Below are positions 50,169 to 59,805 of a stretch of DNA of 64,000 nt, piece after piece. Position 1 is the first letter of the stretch. The number at the start of each line of letters is the position of its first letter. The notes beneath the pieces are model-generated. The model searched no databases and was not told the origin of the DNA. It worked only from the letters and a program-made list of their open reading frames with translations. Both the position numbers and the translations under genes were made by a program. The DNA comes from Zeus faber (taxonomy: Eukaryota > Chordata > Actinopteri > Zeiformes > Zeidae): assembly GCA_960531495.1 (NCBI GenBank), contig OY482859.1, forward strand, positions 31,874,406 to 31,938,405. The letters are read 5' to 3'.

Positions 50169-52986
50169 TTGCAATCTTTCAATCTTTCTTTCATTCTTTC
50201 TTTCAATCTTTCTTACTTTCAATCTTTCTTTCAATCTGCCTTTCATTCTTTCTTTCAGTCTTTCAATCTTTCTTTAAATCTTTCTTTCAATCTTTCTTTC
50301 AAACTTTCAATCTTTCTTTCATTCTTTCTTTCAATCTTTCTTTCATTCTTTCTTTCAATCTTTCTGTCTGTCAATCTTTCTTTCAGTCTTTCTTTCTTTC
50401 AGTCATTCAATCTTTCAATCTTTCCTTCAATATTTTTTTCTTTCAATCTTTCTTTCATTCTTTCTTTCAATCTTTCAATCTTTCAATCTTTCTTTCATTC
50501 TATCTTTCAATCTTTCAATCTTTCTTTCAATATTTTTTTCAGTCTTTAATACTTTCAATCTTTTTTTCTTTAATCTTTCTTTCAATCTTTCACTCATTCT
50601 TTCCTTCAGTCTTTCAATCTTTCTTTCAAACTTTCAATCTTACTTTCAATCTTTCTTTCAATCGTTCTTATATTCTTTCTTTCAATCTTTCATTCTTTCT
50701 TTCAATCTTTCAATCATTCTTTCTTTCATTCTTTCTTTCAGTCTTTCAACCTTTCTTAAAATCTTTCTTTCAATCTTTCTTTCAAGCTTTCTTTCATTCA
50801 TTCTTTCAGTCTTTCAAACATTCAATTTTTCCTTCATTCCTTCTTTCAATCTTTATTACTTTCAATCTTTCTTTCAATCTTTCAATCTTTCTTTCATTCT
50901 TTCATTCTTTCTTTCAATCGTTCTTTCAATCTTTCCTTCGATCTTTCAATCTTTCTTTCATACTTTCATTCTTTCTTCCAATCTTTCTTTCAATCTTTCA
51001 ATCTTTCTTTCATTCTTTCATTCTTTCTTTCAACCTTTCAATCTTTCTTTCATTCTTTTTTTTAGTCTTTCAATCTTTCTTTAAATCTTTCTTTCAATCT
51101 TTCTTTACAACTTTCAATCTTTCAATCTTTCTTTCATTCTATCTTTCAACCTTTCTTTCAATCTTTCTTTAATTCTTTAATTCAGTCTTAAAATCTTTCT
51201 TTCAATCTTTCTTTCTTTAAATATTTTGATCTCTCAAACATTCTTTCTTTTTATCAGTCTTTTTTTGTTTCTTTCATTCATTCTTTCAATTTTTCTTACT
51301 TTCAATCTTTCTTTTTTTCAATATTTCTTTCAATCTTTTAATCTTTCATTCATTCTTTCATTCTTTCTTTCAATCTTTCATTCTTTCTTTCAATCTTTCA
51401 ATCTTTCAATCTCTCTTTTAATCTTTCTTTCATTTTTTCTTTCAGTCTTTCAATCTTTCTTTCAATCTTTCTTTCAATCTTTCTTTCAAACTTTCATTCT
51501 TTCTTTTAATCTTTCTTTCAATCTTTCTTTCAATCTTTCTTTCTTTTTTCAATCTTTCTTTCAATCTTTTTTTTCATTCTTACTTTTAGTCTTTCAATCT
51601 TTCTTTAAATCTTTTTTTCTTTAAATCTTTCTTTCTTCAATCTTTCTTTCAATTTTTCTTTCAATCTTTCAATCATTCAATCTTTCTTTAATTCTTTCTT
51701 TCAATCTTTCAATCTTTCAATTTTTCTTTCCATCTTTCTTACTTTCATTCTCTCTTTCTTTCAATATTTCCTTCAATCTTTCAATCTTTCTTTCATTCTT
51801 TCATTCTTTCTTTAAATCTTTCTTTCAATCTTTCTTTCAAACTTTCAATCTTTATTTCAATCTTTCAATCTTTCAATCTTTCAATCTTTCAATCTTTCTT
51901 TCATTCTTTCTTTCAATATTTCAATCTTTCAATCTTTCTTTCAATCTTTCTTTCATCCTTTCTTTCAATCTTTCGTTCAATATTTCTTTCAATCTTTCTT
52001 ACTTTCAATCTTTCTTTGTTTAAATCATTCTTTCAATCTTTCTTTCAATCTTTCTTTCAATCTTTCTTTCAATCTTTCTTTCAATCTTTCAATCTTTCTT
52101 TCATTCTTTCTTTCAATATTTCAATCTTTCAATATTTCTTTCATTCTTTCTTGCAATCTTTCAATCTTTCTTTGATTCTTTCTTTCAATTTTTCTTACTT
52201 TCAATCTTTCTTTCAATCTGCCTTTCATTCTTTCTTTCAGTCTTTCAATATTTCTTTCATTATTTCTTTCAATCTTTCTTTTGTTATTTCTTTCAATCTT
52301 TATTTCTTTCAATCTTACTTTCCATCTTTCTTGCAATCTTTCTTTCAATTGTTTAATCTTTCAATGTTTCTTTCATTATTTCTTTCAGTCTTTCAATCTT
52401 TTTTTCAATCTGTCTTTCATTCTTTCTTTCAATCTTTCTGTCCGTCATTCTTTCTTTCAGTCTTTCTTTCAATCATTCAATCTTTCAATCTTTCCTTCTT
52501 TCAATCTTTCTTTCAATCTTTCTTTCATTCTTTATTTCAATCTTTGTTTCATTCTTTCTTTAAATCTTTCTTTCAATCTTTCTTTCAAACTTTCAATCTT
52601 TATTTCAATCTTTCAATCTTTCTTTCAATCTTTCTTTCAATCTTTCAATCTTTCTTTCATTCTTTCTTTCAATATTTCAATCTTTCAATATTTCTTTCAT
52701 TCTTTCTTGCAATCTTTCAATCTTTCTTTCATTCTTTCTTTCAATCTTTCTTACTTTCAATCTTTCTTTCAATCTGCCTTTCATTCTTTCTTTCAGTCTT
52801 TCAATCTTTCTATAAATCTTTCTTTCAATCTTTCTTTCAAACTTTCAATCTTTCTTTCATTCTTTCTTTCAATCTTTCTTTCATTCTTTCTTTCAATCTT
52901 TCTTTCAATCTTTCTTTCAATCTTTCAATCTTTCTTTCATTCTTTCTTTCAATATTTCAATCTTTCAATATTTCTTTCATTCTTTC
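50169..52986 (+). repeat. Composite Q+P unit 3 (2818 bp)
   Basis: Core at offset 1057, as in units 1 and 2. Its P section has CTGTCCGTC near 52438 and CATCC near 51956. Several P words are iterated once more than in unit 2 (extra CTTTCAAT words near 51870-51895). Confidence 0.8.
51226..51624 (+). repeat. Conserved Q core, copy 10
   Basis: Full 399-bp core with the CTTTTAATC variant and the ancestral CAATATTTC. Confidence 0.85.
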
Positions 52987-55796
52987 TTGCAATCTTTCAA
53001 TCTTTCTTTCATTCTTTCTTTCAATCTTTCTTACTTTCAATCTTTCTTTCAATCTGCCTTTCATTCTTTCTTTCAGTCTTTCAATCTTTCTTTAAATCTT
53101 TCTTTCAATCTTTCTTTCAAACTTTCAATCTTTCTTTCATTCTTTCTTTCAATCTTTCTTTCATTCTTTCTTTCAATCTTTCTGTCTGTCAATCTTTCTT
53201 TCAGTCTTTCTTTCTTTCAGTCATTCAATCTTTCAATCTTTCCTTCAATATTTTTTTCTTTCAATCTTTCTTTCATTCTTTCTTTCAATCTTTCAATCTT
53301 TCAATCTTTCTTTCATTCTATCTTTCAATCTTTCAATCTTTCTTTCAATATTTTTTTCAGTCTTTAATACTTTCAATCTTTTTTTCTTTAATCTTTCTTT
53401 CAATCTTTCACTCATTCTTTCCTTCAGTCTCTCAATCTTTCTTTCAAACTTTCAATCTTACTTTCAATCTTTCTTTCAATCGCTCTTATATTCTTTCTTT
53501 CAATCTTTCATTCTTTCTTTCAATCTTTCAATCATTCTTTCTTTCATTCTTTCTTTCAGTCTTTCAACCTTTCTTAAAATCTTTCTTTCAATCTTTCTTT
53601 CAAGCTTTCTTTCATTCTTTCTTTCAGTCTTTCAACCTTTCTTAAAATCTTTCTTTCAATCTTTCTTTCAAGCTTTCCTTCATTCCTTCTTTCAATCTTT
53701 ATTACTTTCAATCTTTCTTTCAATCATTCAATCTTTCTTTCATTCTTTCATTCTTTCTTTCAATCGTTCTTTCAATCTTTCCTTCGATCTTTCAATCTTT
53801 CTTTCATACTTTCATTCTTTCTTCCAATCTTTCTTTCAATCTTTCTTTCATTCTTTCATTCTTTCTTTCAACCTTTCAATCTTTCTTTCATTCTTTTTTT
53901 TAGTCTTTCATTCTTTCTTTAAATCTTTCTTTCAATCTTTCTTTACAACTTTCAATCTTTCAATCTTTCTTTCATTCTATCTTTCAACCTTTCTTTCAAT
54001 CTTTCTTTAATTCTTTAATTCAGTCTTAAAATCTTTCTTTCAATCTTTCTTTCTTTAAATATTTTGATCTCTCAAACATTCTTTCTTTTTATCAGTCTTT
54101 TTTTGTTTCTTTCATTCATTCTTTCAATTTTTCTTACTTTCAATCTTTCTTTTTTTCAATTTTTCTTTCAATCTTTTAATCTTTCATTCATTCTTTCATT
54201 CTTTCTTTCAATCTTTCATTCTTTCTTTCAATCTTTCAATCTTTCAATCTCTCTTTTAATCTTTCTTTCATTTTTTCTTTCAGTCTTTCAATCTTTCTTT
54301 CAATCTTTCTTTCAATCTTTCTTTCAAACTTTCATTCTTTCTTTTAATCTTTCTTTCAATCTTTCTTTCAATCTTTCTTTCTTTTTTCAATCTTTCTTTC
54401 AATCTTTTTTTTCATTCTTACTTTTAGTCTTTCAATCTTTCTTTAAATCTTTTTTTCTTTAAATCTTTCTTTCTTCAATCTTTCTTTCAATTTTTCTTTC
54501 AATCTTTCAATCATTCAATCTTTCTTTAATTCTTTCTTTCAATCTTTCAATCTTTCAATTTTTCTTTCCATCTTTCTTACTTTCATTCTCTCTTTCTTTC
54601 AATATTTCTTTCAATCTTTCAATCTTTCTTTCATTCTTTCATTCTTTCTTTAAATCTTTCTTTCAATCTTTCTTTCAAACTTTCAATCTTTATTTCAATC
54701 TTTCAATCTTTCAATCTTTCAATCTTTCTTTCATTCTTTCTTTCAATATTTCAATCTTTCAATCTTTCTTTCAATCTTTCTTTCATCCTTTCTTTCAATC
54801 TTTCGTTCAATATTTCTTTCAATCTTTCTTACTTTCAATCTTTCTTTGTTTAAATCATTCTTTCAATCTTTCTTTCAATCTTTCTTTCAATCTTTCTTTC
54901 AATCTTTCTTTCAATCTTTCTTTCATTCTTTCTTTCAATATTTCAATCTTTCAATATTTCTTTCATTCTTTCTTGCAATCTTTCAATCTTTCTTTGATTC
55001 TTTCTTTCAATTTTTCTTTCTTTCAATCTGCCTTTCATTCTTTCTTTCAGTCTTTCAATATTTCTTTCATTATTTCTTTCAATCTTTCTTTTGTTATTTC
55101 TTTCAATCTTTATTTCTTTCAATCTTACTTTCCATCTTTCTTGCAATCTTTCTTTCAATTGTTTAATCTTTCAATGTTTCTTTCATTATTTCTTTCAGTC
55201 TTTCAATCTTTTTTTCAATCTGTCTTTCATTCTTTCTTTCAATCTTTCTGTCCGTCATTCTTTCTTTCAGTCTTTCTTTCAATCATTCAATCTTTCAATC
55301 TTTCCTTCTTTCAATCTTTCTTTCAATCTTTCTTTCATTCTTTATTTCAATCTTTGTTTCATTCTTTCTTTAAATCTTTCTTTCAATCTTTCTTTCAAAC
55401 TTTCAATCTTTATTTCAATCTTTCAATCTTTCTTTCAATCTTTCTTTCAATCTTTCAATCTTTCTTTCATTCTTTCTTTCAATATTTCAATCTTTCAATA
55501 TTTCTTTCATTCTTTCTTGCAATCTTTCAATCTTTCTTTCATTCTTTCTTTCAATCTTTCTTACTTTCAATCTTTCTTTCAATCTTCCTTTCATTCTTTC
55601 TTTCAGTCTTTCAATCTTTCTATAAATCTTTCTTTCAATCTTTCTTTCAAACTTTCAATCTTTCTTTCATTCTTTCTTTCAATCTTTCTTTCATTCTTTC
55701 TTTCAATCTTTCTTTCAATCTTTCTTTCAATCTTTCAATCTTTCTTTCATTCTTTCTTTCAATATTTCAATCTTTCAATATTTCTTTCATTCTTTC
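52987..55796 (+). repeat. Composite Q+P unit 4 (2810 bp)
   Basis: Core at offset 1077, because a short local duplication near 53600-53690 repeats CAACC...TTAAAATC...CAAGCTTTC. It also carries rare private changes (CTCTCAATC near 53428, CGCTCTTATATTC near 53480). Its P section starts the 1880-bp duplication at 54714. Confidence 0.8.
54064..54462 (+). repeat. Conserved Q core, copy 11
   Basis: Full-length core with both CTTTTAATC and CAATTTTTC variants. It is therefore closer to copy 9 than to its immediate neighbour copy 10. Confidence 0.85.
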
Positions 55797-58473
55797 TTGC
55801 AATCTTTCAATCTTTCTTTCATTCTTTCTTTCAATCTTTCTTACTTTCAATCTTTCTTTCAATCTGCCTTTCATTCTTTCTTTCAGTCTTTCAATCTTTC
55901 TTTAAATCTTTCTTTCAATCTTTCTTTCAAACTTTCAATCTTTCTTTCATTCTTTCTTTCAATCTTTCTTTCATTCTTTCGTTCAATCTTTCTTTCATTC
56001 TTTCTTTCAATCTTTCTGTCTGTCAATCTTTCTTTCAGTCTTTCTTTCTTTCAGTCATTCAATCTTTCAATCTTTCCTTCAATATTTTTTTCTTTCAATC
56101 TTTCTTTCATTCTTTCTTTCAATCTTTCAATCTTTCAATCTTTCTTTCATTCTATCTTTCAATCTTTCAATCTTTCTTTCAATATTTTTTTCAGTCTTTA
56201 ATACTTTCAATCTTTTTTTCTTTTAATCTTTCTTTCAATCTTTCACTCATTCTTTCCTTCAGTCTTTCAATCTTTCTTTCAAACTTTCAATCTTACTTTC
56301 AATCTTTCTTTCAATCGTTCTTATATTCTCTCTTTCAATCTTTCATTCTTTCTTTCAATCTTTCAATCATTCTTTCTTTCATTCTTTCTTTCAGTCTTTC
56401 AACCTTTCTTAAAATCTTTCTTTCAATCTTTCTTTCAAGCTTTCTTTCATTCATTCTTTCAGTCTTTCAAACATTCAATTTTTCCTTCATTCCTTCTTTC
56501 AATCTTTATTACTTTCAATCTTTCTTTCAATCTTTCAATCTTTCTTTCATTCTTTCATTCTTTCTTTCAATCGTTCTTTCAATCTTTCCTTCGATCTTTC
56601 AATCTTTCTTTCATTCTTTCTTTCAATATTTCAATCTTTCAATCTTTCTTTCAATCTTTCTTTCATCCTTTCTTTCAATCTTTCGTTCAATATTTCTTTC
56701 AATCTTTCTTACTTTCAATCTTTCTTTGTTTAAATCATTCTTTCAATCTTTCTTTCAATCTTTCTTTCAATCTTTCTTTCAATCTTTCTTTCAATCTTTC
56801 TTTCATTCTTTCTTTCAATATTTCAATCTTTCAATATTTCTTTCATTCTTTCTTGCAATCTTTCAATCTTTCTTTGATTCTTTCTTTCAATTTTTCTTTC
56901 TTTCAATCTGCCTTTCATTCTTTCTTTCAGTCTTTCAATATTTCTTTCATTATTTCTTTCAATCTTTCTTTTGTTATTTCTTTCAATCTTTATTTCTTTC
57001 AATCTTACTTTCCATCTTTCTTGCAATCTTTCTTTCAATTGTTTAATCTTTCAATGTTTCTTTCATTATTTCTTTCAGTCTTTCAATCTTTTTTTCAATC
57101 TGTCTTTCATTCTTTCTTTCAATCTTTCTGTCCGTCATTCTTTCTTTCAGTCTTTCTTTCAATCATTCAATCTTTCAATCTTTCCTTCTTTCAATCTTTC
57201 TTTCAATCTTTCTTTCATTCTTTATTTCAATCTTTGTTTCATTCTTTCTTTAAATCTTTCTTTCAATCTTTCTTTCAAACTTTCAATCTTTATTTCAATC
57301 TTTCAATCTTTCTTTCAATCTTTCTTTCAATCTTTCAATCTTTCTTTCATTCTTTCTTTCAATATTTCAATCTTTCAATATTTCTTTCATTCTTTCTTGC
57401 AATCTTTCAATCTTTCTTTCATTCTTTCTTTCAATCTTTCTTACTTTCAATCTTTCTTTCAATCTTCCTTTCATTCTTTCTTTCAGTCTTTCAATCTTTC
57501 TATAAATCTTTCTTTCAATCTTTCTTTCAAACTTTCAATCTTTCTTTCATTCTTTCTTTCAATCTTTCTTTCATTCTTTCTTTCAATCTTTCTTTCAATC
57601 TTTCTTTCAATCTTTCAATCTTTCTTTCATTCTTTCTTTCAATATTTCAATCTTTCAATATTTCTTTCATTCTTTCTTGCAATCTTTCAATCTTTCTTTC
57701 ATTCTTTCTTTCAATCTTTCTTACTTTCAATCTTTCTTTCAATCTGCCTTTCATTCTTTCTTTCAGTCTTTCAATCTTTCTTTAAATCTTTCTTTCAATC
57801 TTTCTTTCAAACTTTCAATCTTTCTTTCATTCTTTCTTTCAATCTTTCTTTCATTCTTTCGTTCAATCTTTCTTTCATTCTTTCTTTCAATCTTTCTGTC
57901 TGTCAATCTTTCTTTCAGTCTTTCTTTCTTTCAGTCATTCAATCTTTCAATCTTTCCTTCAATATTTTTTTCTTTCAATCTTTCTTTCATTCTTTCTTTC
58001 AATCTTTCAATCTTTCAATCTTTCTTTCATTCTATCTTTCAATCTTTCAATCTTTCTTTCAATATTTTTTTCAGTCTTTAATACTTTCAATCTTTTTTTC
58101 TTTTAATCTTTCTTTCAATCTTTCACTCATTCTTTCCTTCAGTCTTTCAATCTTTCTTTCAAACTTTCAATCTTACTTTCAATCTTTCTTTCAATCGTTC
58201 TTATATTCTCTCTTTCAATCTTTCATTCTTTCTTTCAATCTTTCAATCATTCTTTCTTTCATTCTTTCTTTCAGTCTTTCAACCTTTCTTAAAATCTTTC
58301 TTTCAATCTTTCTTTCAAGCTTTCTTTCATTCATTCTTTCAGTCTTTCAAACATTCAATTTTTCCTTCATTCCTTCTTTCAATCTTTATTACTTTCAATC
58401 TTTCTTTCAATCTTTCAATCTTTCATTCTTTCTTTCAATCGTTCTTTCAATCTTTCCTTCGATCTTTCAATCT
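54714..58473 (+). repeat. 1880-bp tandem duplication
   Basis: Copies at 54714-56593 and 56594-58473. AATCTTTCTTTCATTC is at 54721 and 56601, and the match breaks at 54713/56593 (A against G). Frames at 54973 and 56853, and at 55797 and 57677, translate identically. A 12-bp word present near 56540 is missing near 58420. The junction at 56593 jumps from a Q block (TCCTTCGATC) straight back to P, which removes one core. Confidence 0.85.
55797..57676 (+). repeat. Composite Q+P unit 5 (1880 bp, core missing)
   Basis: Same start and Q section as units 1-4 (CTGTCTGTC near 56014, CAAGCTTTC near 56438), but it switches to P at 56593 before reaching the core. It shares the private word CGTTCAATCTTTC near 55980 with unit 6. 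Confidence 0.8.
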
Positions 58474-58746
58474 TTCTTTCATACTTTCATTCTTTCTTCC
58501 AATCTTTCTTTCAATCTTTCAATCTTTCTTTCATTCTTTCATTCTTTCTTTCAACCTTTCAATCTTTCTTTCATTCTTTTTTTTAGTCTTTCAATCTTTC
58601 TTTAAATCTTTCTTTCAATCTTTCTTTACATCTTTCAATCTTTCAATCTTTCTTTCATTCTATCTTTCAACCTTTCTTTCAATCTTTCTTTAATTCTTTA
58701 ATTCAGTCTTAAAATCTTTCTTTCAATCTTTCTTTCTTTAAATATT

Positions 58747-59133
58747 TTGATCTCTCAAACATTCTTTCTTTTTATCAGTCTTTTTTTGTTTCTTTCATTC
58801 ATTCTTTCAATTTTTCTTACTTTCAATCTTTCTTTTTTTCAATATTTCTTTCAATCTTTTAATCTTTCATTCATTCTTTCATTCTTTCTTTCAATCTTTC
58901 ATTCTTTCTTTCAATCTTTCAATCTTTCAATCTCTCTTTTAATCTTTCTTTCATTTTTTCTTTCAGTCTTTCAATCTTTCTTTCAATCTTTCTTTCAATC
59001 TTTCTTTCAAACTTTCATTCTTTCTTTCAATCTTTCTTTCAATCTTTCTTTCAATCTTTCTTTCTTTTTTCAATCTTTTTTTTCATTCTTACTTTTTGTC
59101 TTTCAATCTTTCTTTAAATCTTTTTTTCTTTAA
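58747..59133 (+). repeat. Conserved Q core, copy 12 (12 bp shorter)
   Basis: Lacks the CTTTTAATC variant of its four left neighbours. It has its own 12-bp deletion near 59075 and a private change, TTTTTGTC in place of TTTTAGTC, near 59095. Confidence 0.85.
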
Positions 59134-59531
59134 ATCTTTCTTTCTTCAATCTTTCTTTCAATTTTTCTTTCAATCTTTCAATCATTCAATCTTTCTTTAA
59201 TTCTTTCTTTCAATCTTTCAATCTTTCAATTTTTCTTTCCATCTTTCTTACTTTCATTCTCTCTTTCTTTCAATATTTCTTTCAATCATTCAATCTTTCT
59301 TTCATTCTTTCATTCTTTCTTTCAATCGTTCTTTCATTCTTTCTTTCAATCTTTCATTCTTTCTTTCAATCTTTCAATCATTCAATCTTTCTTTAATTCT
59401 TTCTTTCAATCTTTCAATCTTTCAATTTTTCTTTCCATCTTTCTTACTTTCATTCTCTCTTTCTTTCATTCTTTCTTTCAATCATTCTTTCATTCTTTCT
59501 TTCAATCTTTCATTCTTTCTTTCAATCTTTC

Positions 59532-59537
59532 AATCTT
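59532..59537 (+). repeat. Possible left target-site duplication (AATCTT)
   Basis: AATCTT lies directly before the LINE and again at 59800-59805 directly after its tail. Removing the insert and one copy gives a junction, CAATCTTTCAATCTT then TCTTTGTTTAAATC, that exists uninterrupted at 41642 and 45436. Because AATCTT is part of the satellite word, the duplication could be coincidental. Confidence 0.5.
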
Positions 59538-59645
59538 CCACGTTGGTGGAACGAGCTGCCAAAAATGACCAGAGCGGGGACCTCCCTCTCTGTCTTTAAG
59601 AAGCACCTGAAGACCCAGCTCTTCAGTGAGTACCTCCTGTCCTAA
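59538..59645 (+). pseudogene. L2 ORF2 C-terminal remnant
   Basis: Thirty-five codons then TAA (59643-59645), read in the frame of TGG TGG AAC GAG CTG (59544-59558). The translation contains WWNELP, then SLSVFKKHLKTQLF and ends YLLS. An aromatic-N-x-LP motif followed by a basic SLxxFKxxLKTxLF segment is what I know from the extreme C-terminus of L2-clade reverse-transcriptase proteins. The reverse transcriptase and endonuclease domains are missing, so it is a non-functional fragment. No start codon belongs to it; the left end is the truncation point. Confidence 0.8.
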
Positions 59646-59750
59646 TCTACAATTACTTAGCACCACCTTGCAGAATTTATTGTTACACCAATGTTGTTGT
59701 TACACTAATCTCTGTCGCAATGTAGCTGAATGTTATTCTCCCTTGTAAGT

Positions 59751-59767
59751 CGCTTTGGATAAAAGCG
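59751..59767 (+). other. L2 3' stem-loop with GGATA loop
   Basis: CGCTTT (59751-59756) pairs perfectly with AAAGCG (59762-59767) around the five-base loop GGATA (59757-59761). In the eel element UnaL2, a 3' hairpin with a GGAUA loop is known to be recognised by the element's reverse transcriptase to start copying. Its intact stem and loop here suggest a fairly young insertion. Confidence 0.85.
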
Positions 59768-59772
59768 TCTGC

Positions 59773-59800
59773 TAAATGACTAAATGTAAATGTAAATGTA
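59773..59800 (+). repeat. L2 3' tail, TAAATG units
   Basis: TAAATG at 59773-59778, then AC, then three TAAATG units (59781-59798) and TA. This is the short 3' repeat expected at the end of an L2-type element, and it fixes the element's orientation as +. Confidence 0.85.
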
Positions 59801-59805
59801 ATCTT
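59800..59805 (+). repeat. Possible right target-site duplication (AATCTT)
   Basis: Partner of 59532-59537. The first A may belong to the LINE tail. The satellite goes on in P phase with TCTTTGTTTAAATC. Confidence 0.5.

Larger units (their letters stand above)
57677..59537 (+). repeat. Composite Q+P unit 6, interrupted by the LINE remnant
   Basis: Q section and core (offset 1070) are present. After the core come CATTCTCTC words, with a partial local duplication near 59280-59460. The satellite then stops at 59537 where L2 sequence begins. The P section expected next resumes at 59800 with GTTTAAATC. Confidence 0.8.
59538..59799 (+). mobile_element. 5'-truncated L2-clade LINE 3' end
   Basis: This is the only clearly non-satellite DNA in the window, with normal base composition. 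In order it holds the end of an open frame that looks like the C-terminus of L2 ORF2 (59538-59645), a 3' UTR of about 105 bp, a stem-loop with a GGATA loop (59751-59767), and TAAATG tail units (59773-59798). This order is typical of 5'-truncated L2 copies in ray-finned fish. A tRNA-derived SINE with a borrowed L2 tail is less likely, because the 5' part encodes ORF2-like protein and shows no tRNA-like A/B box. Family name and percent identity cannot be given without a repeat library. Confidence 0.85.

Noticed and set aside
55091..57046. Open frame of 651 codons, Phe/Ser/Leu/Asn/Gln-rich
   Set aside because: It starts at TTG, is entirely satellite words and crosses the 1880-bp duplication junction. 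It has no domain, signal or codon bias beyond the repeat. The same holds for the frames at 501-1826, 20006-21565, 38779-40377 and 56971-58605.
59538..59799. tRNA-derived SINE
   Set aside because: The 3' tail would fit, but I see no A-box/B-box region and the 5' part reads as the ORF2 C-terminus, so a truncated LINE is simpler.
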